The notes under the pieces: model-generated | What the model saw: the letters and a program-made list of their open reading frames with translations, nothing else | Told to the model about the DNA's origin: nothing | The model's database searches: none | Shown here: piece after piece, positions 8,106-16,145 of the stretch | Layout: every line of letters begins with the position of its first letter | Position numbering within the stretch: position 1 is the first letter of the stretch | Made by a program: the position numbers and the translations under genes | From: Kitasatospora cinereorecta | GTDB lineage: Bacteria > Actinomycetota > Actinomycetes > Streptomycetales > Streptomycetaceae | Direction of reading: 5' to 3' | Length of the DNA stretch: 64,000 nucleotides | NCBI RefSeq assembly: GCF_024172095.1 | Contig: NZ_JAMZDX010000006.1 | Location: 1-64,000 of the forward strand

Positions 8106-8386
8106 CCTCACGAATCCAGACCTACCGGAGCCAACCCGCACCGTCAGGCGAACGGCTCCGACATTACTCAATCAAGTTCAGATGTTCGGAGGCCCTCCGC
8201 AAGCTCACCCTCAGATCGAACAGGCTCATCGTGCTGCGGTGGCAGGCCTTGCTTATGCGATCGGTCGGGTTCATCGATGTGGAGGCATGCCGGGATCGGG
8301 CACAGACACACTGACGCCATGTCCCCACCGTGTCCCCACCGAACGCCAGATCCCCCTCCAAAGAAGCTTGCGCTTGGTGGCACGTG

Positions 8387-8429
8387 GAGCCCCCTGTCGG
8401 GTTCAAACCGACGACCCCCGCTTTACAAG
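8387..8429 (-). repeat. Middle att copy of tRNA-Thr 3' half (attachment site 2)
   Basis: These 43 bases match the tRNA-Thr 3' half at 13079-13121 with one substitution, in the T loop (GTTCAAACC for GTTCGAACC). The orientation is the same as that of the tRNA and of copy 1. No 5' tRNA half is present. It marks the junction between element A (2476-8429) and element B (8387-13123). Confidence 0.88.
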
Positions 8430-8605
8430 CTAGCCCCGCCTACCGCGCGAGCTGCTTGAGCTAGGCGGAGTTCGCTGTCGGTGATTTCGTAGCGCCTGCG
8501 GCGGTCCGGCGCTGTTCGCCGCTGTTGATGTCGGGGTCTGATGTCGGCGACGGTCGCCACATGAGTAGCTGCAAGCACTGGCCGAGCGCCCAGTTAGAAG
8601 CCATC

Positions 8606-9103
8606 TCATTTGGCCAGCCGGCGATGGCAGATGAGTGCCGCGGCGATGGTGGCGAAGGCTGCGAAGTGGTCGGCTTTGCGTTCGTAGCGGCGGTGGAGCC
8701 GACGGAAGCCGCCCAGCCATGCGACGGTCCGCTCGATCACCCAGCGGTGCCGGCCGAGGCGGCTGGAGGACTCGATGCCGCGGCGTGCGATGCGGGTCGT
8801 GATCTGTCGTCGTCGCAGGTAGGAGCGGATGAAGCGGTGGTCGTTGGCTTTGTCGCCGTGGAGCCTGCCGGGCCGGCGGCGCCGGGGGCCGCGGCGGGAG
8901 CGGATCGGTGGGATCGCCTCGACGAGCGGAATCAGGGCCTGGCTGTCGTGCAGGTTTGCGCCGGAGATCGCCAGCGACAGGGGTAAACCGGTGCGTTCGG
9001 TGAGCAAGTGGATCTTTGACCCGAACTTGCCCCGATCGACAGGATTCGGACCCGTCAGGTCCCCTTTTTCGTGGCCCGCATGTTCACGGAGTCGACCGCG
9101 CAC
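8606..9103 (-). CDS. IS5-family transposase, downstream frame (DDE part)
   Basis: The 165-residue frame covers the C-terminal catalytic half. It includes DRGKFGSKIHLLTERTGLPL, ISGANLHDSQALIPLVEAIP, and the last catalytic region RHRWVIERTVAWLGGFRRL with its Glu. In IS427-type elements it is translated as a fusion with the upstream frame, which it overlaps by 49 bases, so the nominal start is probably not used alone. Confidence 0.88.
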   Translation of the reverse strand: MRGRLREHAGHEKGDLTGPNPVDRGKFGSKIHLLTERTGLPLSLAISGANLHDSQALIPLVEAIPPIRSRRGPRRRRPGRLHGDKANDHRFIRSYLRRRQITTRIARRGIESSSRLGRHRWVIERTVAWLGGFRRLHRRYERKADHFAAFATIAAALICHRRLAK

Positions 9104-9408
9104 CTCGACCAGTCCAGCTCACCCTGCGAGCCGAGCTCGTCCAGGACCAGACGATAGAGCTTGGCCCACACCCGGGCCGCGGTCCACTCGGTGAAGCGCC
9201 GGTGGGCCGTCGGCCCGGACGGGCCGAAACACGGCGGCAACTGGGCCCACGTGCACCCCGATGTCGCCACGAACACGATCGCCGCAAGCACTTCGCGGTC
9301 CCCGTGCCGGCGTCGGCCACCGCCCTGCGGGCGCGTCGGTGCCGCTGGCACCACCCGCTGGAACAGCTCCCACAACTCGTCCGGTACCAGCCGCTCCACG
9401 ATCGTCAC
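9055..9408 (-). CDS. IS5-family transposase, upstream frame (DUF4096-like)
   Basis: The 117-residue frame starts MTIVERLVPDELWELFQRV and has GDREVLAAIVFVATSGC followed by WAQLPPCFGPSGPTAHRRF. This is the N-terminal DNA-binding and DUF4096-like part of IS5/IS427 transposases. It carries the first catalytic Asp region (SRCAVDSVNMRATKKG). Frameshifting in the 9055-9103 overlap would join it to the downstream frame. Confidence 0.88.
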   Translation of the reverse strand: MTIVERLVPDELWELFQRVVPAAPTRPQGGGRRRHGDREVLAAIVFVATSGCTWAQLPPCFGPSGPTAHRRFTEWTAARVWAKLYRLVLDELGSQGELDWSRCAVDSVNMRATKKGT

Positions 9409-9442
9409 GAGAGCAGCCTACAAGCCCAAATGAGATAGCTTC

Positions 9443-10076
9443 TTAAGCGTCAAGCCGCCGATGACCGGACACCCACCTCTGGAGGGCGGGAGGTGTTGAC
9501 ACTGGGTGACCTGCACGGAAGCGGCCTTGGCCCGGAGCCTCGAATCAGCCGCTGGCGACCCTGACTGACCGTGGTGTGCCGCTCGATCTGGCACGACTGT
9601 GGCACAGCCCGGTCCTCAAGCTAGACGACAACACCGGACCGTCGCTGAGCCGGCGACTCGCTGACCTGCGGGGGGAACGGGTGCCTCGCCGTCGTTTCCC
9701 GCTGGTTTCTGGTCCAACGGGCACGCAAGGGGCATGGAGTGGGCACAGTGACTCACGGCAGACGAAGGCCCCCGCGCAGCGCACAACCGCACGCGCCGCT
9801 CGCCGCCGCGTGCTCAAGGAAATGGCCATGGAGCGTGATAGTCCTGTACGACATCAGGGCGTGCGACCGACCACCCGTGAGTCGAAGGCAGCTCGAAGAT
9901 GGTCTGGTCGACTTGACCGTGCCTCCAGGTGCGCTATGTCTACACGAGGCAGATCCTTGAAGTAGGACGATTCTGCAAGCTAGAGGGGCCCGTAGGGCAG
10001 ATAGGCTACTTTCCGTCACTACTCCACAAGCCTCGCCAGATTTCGACATGCTTCAATTCGAAACTCGGAGGAGGAA
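9443..10076. other. Non-coding stretch of element B
   Basis: This stretch holds the IS5 target duplication, the second copy of the TGGCAC motif (9576-9605) and the leader of the TIR-like gene. The open frames here lack codon bias and a ribosome-binding site. The base composition falls towards AT from about 9930, matching the low-GC gene that follows, which begins after CGGAGGAGG at 10066-10073. Confidence 0.5.
9576..9605. repeat. 30-bp TGGCAC-containing motif, copy 2
   Basis: This matches 2871-2900 at 27 of 30 positions. With the IS5 copy removed it lies about 300 bp from att copy 2, much as copy 1 lies about 350 bp from att copy 1. That supports two related elements with equivalent left ends. 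Confidence 0.5.
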
Positions 10077-11795
10077 ATGTCCGAGTGTTTTGTGATTATG
10101 CCGATCCGCAGAGACGGATCTGAAGAGTTCTTCCACTTCCGCACAATTTATGACGATTATGTCAAGCCCACGGTTATTCAAAGCGGTTTTGACAAGGTTA
10201 TCCGGGCTGATGACGTTCAGAAATCTGGGGCAATTACTCAGGATATAGTCCAGAGGCTAGCCACGGCAGACCTGGTGGTTGCCGATCTGACGGACCTTAA
10301 CCCGAATGTATATTACGAGCTTGGCGTCAGGCATAGCCTAAAGGGTCGCGGGACGATCATGATCTTGGATGAAGGGCGAACGCCTGATATTCCCTTCGAC
10401 TTAAGCGCATATCGCGTCATAAAGTTCAAATCAGACCTGCAGGGCATTAGCAAGTTGCGGCATGGCCTCGCCCGCTATCTGGAGGAGTTGGGGGCGAAGT
10501 CGCCGGACAGCGAAGAGAGGGATAATCCAGTTCACAACTGGCTTCCCTCATTGCCTGTCAATGCGTTGTCTACCGCCGTGGGTTCCGAGGAAGGTCGACT
10601 GCGTCAAAGCCTGGCCGAGTTGAATAAGCAGCTCCAGGGTTATAAACAGCGCTACGGTGAGCCTGAAAGCGGAAGCTCCGGAGACGAGGACGTCACACAT
10701 CAAGTATTCACGCTTTTGCAGCAGGCGCGCGATGGCGCCCTTGGGCCAGATTTGGTCAAGGCCGCGCATGAAGCTGCAGAGCGCCAAGACAAGACTGGGT
10801 ATTTGGAGGCGCTATACAGGATCCAGGGATCGGAACTTCGGCTCTCTGAGCGTGAATATGTCATTCTGGCGATGGATGCCTTGCAGCTCAGCCTGCCAGA
10901 GGCTCAGGCGATGGTTCTGCAGGCTGGCACAATTGCCCACCCTGCAGACAAGAGCTTGAAGCGGGCTCAGCTGTCTCAGTTGGCCCATTCCTATGACCCA
11001 TCGGAGCGGCGCAAAGCCCGCGGCGCACTGCAAGCCGAGATAGGGATCAGATCCCAGGATGGCAGGATCATTGTCCCTGCTCGCCTGGACGGGGAGACGG
11101 CCTCTTTGCTAGGCATCATGTTGGATGCCTACCACGCTGACAATATGGATAAAGAAGCACTTGAAATCACAAGCGCCCTGATTGAGAAGCTCCCCAGTAG
11201 TAGCGCGCTCGCACGAAACCATGCCCGGGCACTAGAGAAGGCGGGTGAAGACCCTGTAGAGTGGTATCAGCGGTCTATTTGGTGTGCGAATCCGGACGAT
11301 ACCAGTGCAATTTGGTTTGGTAATGAGTTGCACAATACTAGACGGTATGTCGACGCTCTAGAGGCGTATTCCTTTGCCTGTGTCCTCGACGCCAATGATG
11401 CTACCAACTTTGCGCATGTGGCCGACGAGATCTCGCGAACCATTGACGAGCGTGACTATCCGGTGGGTCAGGCGGCAATGAAGCGGATCCTTCCGCAAGA
11501 GGTTAGAATTGAAACGCTAAAAACAACGCTGGTTGCGGCATTCTCGTGCGATCAGCTTGGGCAATCTGACGTCGACCGCTCTATCGAGGCAGTGAAGCGA
11601 AGCGCTATCGACTCCGGCTTCGTGAACGCCATTCTGCAGATTCGAACCGAAGGGTCTGCCGAGTTGGACGGAGAGGTCGTCTGGCGCATGAGGCCGGGGG
11701 AGCGGCGGGCTTTTGCAATTAGGCTTTACGATCTCGTTAAGAGTCCTCTAACGGTGCGGGAGGATTTCACCAATTCGCCAGACGGTGAAACCTAG
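10077..11795 (+). CDS. TIR/nucleoside deoxyribosyltransferase-like protein with repeat C-terminus
   Basis: The 572-residue product begins SECFVIMPIRRDG. It has IRADDVQKSGAITQDIVQRL, then ADLVVADLTDLNPNVYYELG around residues 62-83. This is the Rossmann-like pattern of nucleoside 2-deoxyribosyltransferase and TIR-like domains, with the presumed catalytic Glu in YYELG. Residues beyond about 150 are helical. Around 350-460 they show TPR-like repeats (ALARNHARALEKAGE and YVDALEAYSFACVLDAND). It has a strong ribosome-binding site and AT-rich codons quite unlike the host, showing recent acquisition. By analogy with bacterial TIR effectors it could deplete NAD or nucleotides on phage infection, but that is inference. 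Confidence 0.8.
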   Translation: MSECFVIMPIRRDGSEEFFHFRTIYDDYVKPTVIQSGFDKVIRADDVQKSGAITQDIVQRLATADLVVADLTDLNPNVYYELGVRHSLKGRGTIMILDEGRTPDIPFDLSAYRVIKFKSDLQGISKLRHGLARYLEELGAKSPDSEERDNPVHNWLPSLPVNALSTAVGSEEGRLRQSLAELNKQLQGYKQRYGEPESGSSGDEDVTHQVFTLLQQARDGALGPDLVKAAHEAAERQDKTGYLEALYRIQGSELRLSEREYVILAMDALQLSLPEAQAMVLQAGTIAHPADKSLKRAQLSQLAHSYDPSERRKARGALQAEIGIRSQDGRIIVPARLDGETASLLGIMLDAYHADNMDKEALEITSALIEKLPSSSALARNHARALEKAGEDPVEWYQRSIWCANPDDTSAIWFGNELHNTRRYVDALEAYSFACVLDANDATNFAHVADEISRTIDERDYPVGQAAMKRILPQEVRIETLKTTLVAAFSCDQLGQSDVDRSIEAVKRSAIDSGFVNAILQIRTEGSAELDGEVVWRMRPGERRAFAIRLYDLVKSPLTVREDFTNSPDGET

Positions 11796-12104
11796 GGCTA
11801 TTGCTTCCCTGCGCTGTTGAGCCGCGGGTGGTGGAGTGGTTTTGGCCGGTGTACCCTCCGCCTGTGCGGGTGGGAAGTTGGAGCGGGGCGAAGACAGGGG
11901 GCGGGGCGCGTGCCGGAGGAAGGCCGGCGCCGCCCGCGCTCTTGCGCGGAATCCCGAACAAACAGTGAGGCTCCCATTCCAGCAGTCCAGAAGGCCGGGA
12001 GTCCACGCCGGATCTCGATCCGCCTAGATGTTGCCTTCCCATGGTCCCTGCTCCGCCTCCCCGCCGAACGGAGCGAGGTGGCTTGACGGAGTAGCGAAAC
12101 CGTA
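11796..12104. other. Non-coding stretch between TIR-like gene and integrase remnant
   Basis: No coding signal is visible. Composition returns to high GC. It probably contains the decayed middle of an integrase gene whose C-terminal part becomes readable from about 12105. Confidence 0.4.
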
Positions 12105-12519
12105 ACAGCCGCTCCCCTCAACTCGCGCTTCATCGCACCGCTCCGCGACGTCCTCACCGCCGCTGGCGTTCCACGGACGTCGACCCCGACACCTGGATAT
12201 GGGGCCTGTGCGGTCCTGCGGGACGCAACCCACTGGGACGACGTGGTGGTCAGCCTCGGCTACGAACACCTCAGCCGCCACGATCTCCGGCACACCGGGC
12301 TGACGTGGCTGGCGAATGCGGGCGTGCCACTGCACGTCTTGCGGAAGCTCGCGGTGTACGGATCGCTCACGACGGCCCAGCGCTACCTGCACCCGGACAG
12401 GCGCGATCGAGCTGGCCAGCGAGGCTCTGAGCGCGCATCTGAGCGGCCCCCGCAGAGCCCCCGATCCCGAGGTGGTCCCGCCGGACTCCCCCGGACGCCG
12501 ACTACGGCTCGTTCGCTGA
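12105..12519 (+). pseudogene. Tyrosine integrase C-terminal remnant 1, frameshifted
   Basis: From about 12105 the frame reads SRFIAPLRDVLTAAGVP and later LGYEHLSRHDLRHTGLTWLA, which carries the HxLRHT box of tyrosine recombinases. GSLTTAQRYLHPD follows with the catalytic Tyr. Near 12400 the frame shifts, and the normal tail (AIELASEALSAHLSG) continues in another frame to a stop at 12519. The N-terminal DNA-binding and first Arg regions are missing. It belongs to one of the tRNA-Thr elements. Confidence 0.75.
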
Positions 12520-12540
12520 AGCGGTCGCAGAAACGGCAAA

Positions 12541-12579
12541 AGCCCCGCTGGCCTGGATTTCCGTCCAGTCAGCAGGGCT
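12541..12579 (+). terminator. Terminator after integrase remnant 1
   Basis: An imperfect hairpin pairs AGCCCcGCTGgcCTGGA with TCCAGtCAGCaGGGCT. It lies 21 bases after the remnant's stop and separates the two integrase fragments. Confidence 0.5.
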
Positions 12580-12604
12580 CCGACATCACTGTCGGGACCA
12601 CAGG

Positions 12605-12991
12605 ATGTGCGTGGCTCCGCTGCGCTGGCAGCGGATGCGACAAGCCGAGCAGCGCCGCCAGCGTGTGGCCGCCGATCAGGACTGGCACCCGTCCGACTTC
12701 GTGTTCACGACGGGTACCGGCCGGCCGGTCGAGCCGCGCAATCTCAGCCGGTCGTTCACCCGGATCTCGGCGACCGAGGCGCTGCCGCCGGTCCGGCTGC
12801 ACGACACCCGACACGGCTGCGCGACGCTGCTGGCGGCGGCTGGCGTGCAGCCTCGGGACCTGATGGCGATCCTCGGGCACAGCCAGATCGCGGTCACGAT
12901 GGAGATCTACGCCCATGTGGTGCAGGACAACCAGCGGGAGGCGATGAGCCACATGGACCGGCTGCTGAAGCGCCGCCGACCGGCCCGCTGA
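12605..12991 (+). pseudogene. Tyrosine integrase C-terminal remnant 2
   Basis: The 128-residue frame contains VRLHDTRHGCATLL (the HxxR box) and MAILGHSQIAVTMEIYAHV with the nucleophilic Tyr. It thus covers the last catalytic boxes of a tyrosine recombinase, ending in a basic tail. The catalytic domain's first Arg and the whole N-terminus are absent, so it cannot be active. It is distinct in sequence from remnant 1 and lies 88 bases from the tRNA-Thr 3' end, where integrases of tRNA-targeting elements normally sit. Confidence 0.75.
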
Positions 12992-13010
12992 TGTCAGCTT
13001 GAGATGTCGA

Positions 13011-13043
13011 AAGGCCCCGGACCGTCATCGGTTCGGGGCCTTT
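13011..13043 (+). terminator. Terminator after integrase remnant 2
   Basis: The stem AAAGGCCCCG / CGGGGCCTTT (with extra flanking pairing) lies just past the remnant's stop and is followed by TCTGCGTC. It is a typical bidirectional-looking hairpin between the integrase and the tRNA. Confidence 0.6.
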
Positions 13044-13079
13044 CTGCGTCTGTGGCACGTTGACGTGCGCAAACGAATG

Positions 13080-13153
13080 AGCCCCCTGTCGGGTTCGAAC
13101 CGACGACCCCCGCTTTACAAGAGCGGTGCTCTGGCCAGCTGAGCTAAGGAGGC
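13080..13153 (-). tRNA. tRNA-Thr(TGT)
   Basis: Read on the minus strand, the gene folds into a full cloverleaf. The acceptor stem is GCCTCCT / AGGGGGC and the D arm starts TAGCTCAGCTGGCCAGAGC. The anticodon stem-loop CCGCT-CTTGTAA-AGCGG has anticodon TGT (Thr), and the T arm is CGTCGGTTCGAACCCGACA-like. CCA is not encoded. The 3' half is the attB target of the neighbouring island and was restored by the integrated element. Confidence 0.95.
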
Positions 13154-13467
13154 ACGGTGACCGTCCGCGGCGAGCCACGGCGGCACCAGGGGCAGTGTAC
13201 CGGGCGGGGGCGGGGGGATGGCGGTGGTTAATCGGTGCAGGGTGGTTCGGGTGGTTCGGGGCGGTCTGTCCTGATTGCGATCGGATCGATAGCGAATTCA
13301 GCCACCGGTGAGGGCTGACAAACGGATGAACGTACGGGTACCGTCGCGAGGAAGTCGGCTGTTCCAGAGGTTCAGACCATCACGGGCAGCGGCCGGCGGA
13401 GCGAAACAATCCAACCCCTTTACTCGGATCGTCCGGCACGTTCCTGCCGGTGAAGGAGCGAATCACC
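13154..13467. other. Intergenic region upstream of msiK
   Basis: Apart from the msiK ribosome-binding site (GAAGGAG at 13452-13458) I see no gene or strong motif. It presumably carries the msiK promoter and that of the tRNA in opposite directions. Confidence 0.4.
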
Positions 13468-14559
13468 ATGGCCTCTGTCACGTTCGACAAGGCGACCCGG
13501 CTGTACCCGGGTAGCAACAAGCCCGCCGTCGACGCGCTCGAGCTGGAGGTGGCGGACGGCGAGTTCCTCGTCCTGGTCGGCCCCTCGGGCTGCGGCAAGT
13601 CCACCAGCCTCCGCATGCTGGCCGGCCTCGAGGACGTCAACGGCGGCGCGATCCGCATCGGCGACCGCGATGTGACCCACCTGCCGCCGAAGGACCGGGA
13701 CATCGCGATGGTGTTCCAGAACTACGCGCTCTACCCGCACATGACCGTCGCGGAGAACATGGGCTTCGCGCTCAAGATCGCCGGCGTGAACAAGGCCGAG
13801 ATCCGCACCAAGGTCGAAGAGGCCGCGAAGATCCTCGACCTCACCCAGTACCTGGACCGCAAGCCGAAGGCGCTCTCCGGCGGTCAGCGCCAGCGTGTCG
13901 CGATGGGCCGCGCGATCGTCCGCGAGCCGCAGGTCTTCCTGATGGACGAGCCGCTGTCCAACCTGGACGCCAAGCTCCGCGTCTCCACCCGTACCCAGAT
14001 CGCCGGCCTGCAGCGCCGCCTGGGCATCACCACGGTCTACGTCACCCACGACCAGACCGAGGCCATGACCATGGGCGACCGCGTCGCGGTGCTCAAGGAC
14101 GGTCTGCTGCAGCAGGTCGACACCCCGCGCAACATGTACGACCGCCCGGCCAACCTCTTCGTCGCGGGCTTCATCGGCTCGCCGGCGATGAACCTGGTGG
14201 ACGTGCCGCTGGTCGACGGCGGCGTGAAGTTCGGCGGCTCGGTCATCAACATCTCCCGTGAGGACCTGGCCAAGGCCGACACCGACAAGTCGGTCACCGT
14301 CGGCATCCGCCCGGAGCACTTCGAGATCGTCCCGGCGGGCGGCATCGACGGCGTCGCGGTGACCGTGAACGTGGTCGAGGAGCTCGGCGCCGACGGCTTC
14401 GTCTACGGCACCACCAAGGTCAGCGGCGAGGACAAGGACATCGTCGTGCGCGTGCACGGCCGGCAGATCCCGCAGAAGGGCGAGACCATCCACGTGGTCC
14501 CGACCGGCGGCGAGCCGCACGTGTTCTCCACCACCACCGGTGAGCGTCTCAGCAACTGA
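13468..14559 (+). CDS. msiK: Sugar ABC transporter ATPase, MsiK/UgpC family
   Basis: The 363-residue protein is a MalK-type ATPase that in streptomycetes energises several sugar importers at once. Walker A GPSGCGKST is near residues 38-46, the Q-loop lies in MVFQNYALYPHMTV, the signature is ALSGGQRQRVAMGRA and Walker B is VFLMDEPLSNLDAK. The switch His is in YVTHDQTEAMT. The C-terminal TOBE-type regulatory domain (from about 240) contains VGIRPEHF. The ATG at 13468 follows GAAGGAG. There is no permease or binding protein nearby, as expected for a stand-alone shared ATPase. Confidence 0.93.
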   Translation: MASVTFDKATRLYPGSNKPAVDALELEVADGEFLVLVGPSGCGKSTSLRMLAGLEDVNGGAIRIGDRDVTHLPPKDRDIAMVFQNYALYPHMTVAENMGFALKIAGVNKAEIRTKVEEAAKILDLTQYLDRKPKALSGGQRQRVAMGRAIVREPQVFLMDEPLSNLDAKLRVSTRTQIAGLQRRLGITTVYVTHDQTEAMTMGDRVAVLKDGLLQQVDTPRNMYDRPANLFVAGFIGSPAMNLVDVPLVDGGVKFGGSVINISREDLAKADTDKSVTVGIRPEHFEIVPAGGIDGVAVTVNVVEELGADGFVYGTTKVSGEDKDIVVRVHGRQIPQKGETIHVVPTGGEPHVFSTTTGERLSN

Positions 14560-14574
14560 CGACGTGCAGTGGGT

Positions 14575-14608
14575 GCGCCCCCGTCGGACTCCGGTCCGGC
14601 GGGGGCGC
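14575..14608 (+). terminator. msiK terminator
   Basis: The stem GCGCCCCCG / CGGGGGCGC with further internal pairing lies 15 bases after the msiK stop. Confidence 0.75.
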
Positions 14609-14732
14609 CGCCGTTCCGTACGCCCTCCGGGCGGGGCTGCGTCAACACGATGGCGGAACAAAACCGGACACGGCTCACTCGATGGTGTAACGGAGTGCTC
14701 ATCGACCGCCACCCACCGCTACTCTCCTGAGC

Positions 14733-15170
14733 GTGAAACAGCTCTTGCGCCGTATCGGCCAGACCGTTGCCCTCACGCTCCCGGTGATCCTGGTGACCAC
14801 CGGGACGCTCGCCGTCACCCGCGTTCCGTGGGCCCCGCCGACCGGGCTCGACCAGCAGGTGGTCGCGGCCTCCAGCGGCGACGGCAGCATCGGCCGCACC
14901 TCCACCACGCCCACCACCCAGGGCCTGGCCCCACAGGACGCGCTGCGGGTCGACCTGATGGAGGAGCTGAAGAACCACAACCCGGGCACCGCGCTCGACC
15001 TGCTGGAGCGGACGATGCGCGAGAAGCCGTCGCTGACGCCGTACTGCAGCCAGCTCGCGTCCGAGCTCGGCCGGGCCGCGGTGCACAAGTACCAGGGCGA
15101 CGTGCAGCGGGCCCGGTCCTTCGCCCGCCCGGTCTGCGACGGGTCGTTCGCCGCGGGCGTCGTCAACTGA
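14733..15170 (+). CDS. Membrane-anchored or secreted protein, 145 aa, unknown
   Basis: It begins MKQLLRRIGQTVALTLPVILVTTGTLAV (about 28 residues, the first 20 shown being basic then hydrophobic), a signal anchor. A Ser/Thr-rich linker (SSGDGSIGRTSTTPTTQ) follows. The remaining roughly 90 residues are helical, with two cysteines (TPYCSQL and ARPVCDGS) that may pair outside the cell. I do not know the family. It is followed by an independent nucleotidyltransferase gene. GC-rich third positions support the frame. Confidence 0.65.
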   Translation: MKQLLRRIGQTVALTLPVILVTTGTLAVTRVPWAPPTGLDQQVVAASSGDGSIGRTSTTPTTQGLAPQDALRVDLMEELKNHNPGTALDLLERTMREKPSLTPYCSQLASELGRAAVHKYQGDVQRARSFARPVCDGSFAAGVVN

Positions 15171-15292
15171 CACCTGCCGACACACGACACACCGGCTGAC
15201 GCCGAACGGCAAAGACAAAGAAGAGGGCCGAGGGGCTGACACCCGGCGGCCGGCAGTGGGGTCCGCGGCGACGCGGACCCTATTGTTTCGCT

Positions 15293-16051
15293 ATGACCGC
15301 TGACTTCCCGCGCTCCGCCCCCGTCGCCGAGCGTTCCGCCGTCACCCAGGCGGTGATCCTGGCCGGCGGGCAGGGCTCCCGGCTCCGCCCGTACACCGAT
15401 GACCGTCCGAAGCCGCTGGTGGAGATCCCCGGGACGGGGACGCCGATCCTGGGCCACCAGCTGGCGTGGCTGGCGTCCGAGGGCGTGACCGACGTGGTGA
15501 TCTCCTGCGGGCACCTGGCCGAGGTGCTGCAGGAGTGGCTGGACGGCGCCGACCTCCCGCTGGAGGTGCGCACGGTGGTGGAGAGCGAGCCGCTCGGCCG
15601 CGGCGGCGGGCTCAAGTTCGCCTCGAAGGCGCTGCCCCGCCCGGACGAGCCCTGGTACGCCACCAACGGGGACATCTGGACCCGCTTCAGCCTGCGCGAG
15701 ATGGCCGCCTTCCACCACGAGCGCGCCGCCGTGGCGACGCTGGCCCTGGCCCGGCCGCGGATCCCGTGGGGGGCGGTGGAGACCGACCGGTTCGGCAACG
15801 TGCTGGACTTCATCGAGGCACCGCCCTCGCCGTTCCTGATCAACGCCGGCCTGTACGTCTTCGCCCCGGGCTTCCGGGAGCTGCTCCCGGACGTCGGCGA
15901 CCACGAGCGCACCACCTTCCCCCAGCTGGCCCGCAACCGGCAGCTGGCGGGCTACCAGCTGCCCCAGGGCTGCTACTGGCGGGCGATCGACACCGCCAAG
16001 GACCTCACCGAGGCCGCGAAGGAACTGGCCGCCGCCCGCACCTCCGACTGA
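15293..16051 (+). CDS. Sugar-nucleotide pyrophosphorylase-type nucleotidyltransferase
   Basis: The 252-residue protein has the NTP_transferase signature AVILAGGQGSRLRPYTDDRP, with KPLVEIPG after it. This is the loop that binds the nucleoside triphosphate and sugar-1-phosphate. YATNGDIWTRF supplies the metal-binding Asp of the GD motif. It has no left-handed beta-helix domain, so it resembles the short RfbA/RmlA or mannose-1-phosphate guanylyltransferase-like enzymes. The sugar and nucleotide cannot be told from sequence alone. It converges on the DoxX gene with a strong terminator between. Confidence 0.85.
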   Translation: MTADFPRSAPVAERSAVTQAVILAGGQGSRLRPYTDDRPKPLVEIPGTGTPILGHQLAWLASEGVTDVVISCGHLAEVLQEWLDGADLPLEVRTVVESEPLGRGGGLKFASKALPRPDEPWYATNGDIWTRFSLREMAAFHHERAAVATLALARPRIPWGAVETDRFGNVLDFIEAPPSPFLINAGLYVFAPGFRELLPDVGDHERTTFPQLARNRQLAGYQLPQGCYWRAIDTAKDLTEAAKELAAARTSD

Positions 16052-16089
16052 GACCGCCCGGAAGAGCAGAGACCATCTGCAACAGCATT

Positions 16090-16122
16090 GAGCCTCCTCC
16101 CGGAAAGTCCGGGAGGAGGCTC
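16090..16122. terminator. Bidirectional terminator
   Basis: The perfect stem GAGCCTCCTCCCGG / CCGGGAGGAGGCTC with an AAAGT loop lies between two convergent genes (ends at 16051 and 16146). Confidence 0.88.
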
Positions 16123-16145
16123 AAATGCGGTGGAACGCCGGTCCG

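Larger units (their letters stand above)
8597..9442 (-). mobile_element. IS5-family (IS427-like) insertion sequence, complete
   Basis: The element is 846 bp with 17-bp terminal inverted repeats (GAAGCCATCTCATTTGG, one mismatch between ends). It is flanked by the direct repeat TTA (8594-8596 and 9443-9445), the target duplication typical of this group. It contains two overlapping minus-strand frames for a transposase made by frameshifting. All structural features are intact, which suggests recent insertion into element B. Confidence 0.9.

Noticed and set aside
2476..8429. Two additional tRNA-Thr genes
   Set aside because: Copies at 2476 and 8387 have only the 3' half; the D arm, 5' acceptor strand and half the anticodon stem are missing, so they are att remnants.
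9576..9965. Plus-strand frame starting PLDLARLWH, similar to a frame near 2871
   Set aside because: The similarity comes from the shared 30-bp DNA motif; beyond it the frames do not resemble each other and lack codon bias.
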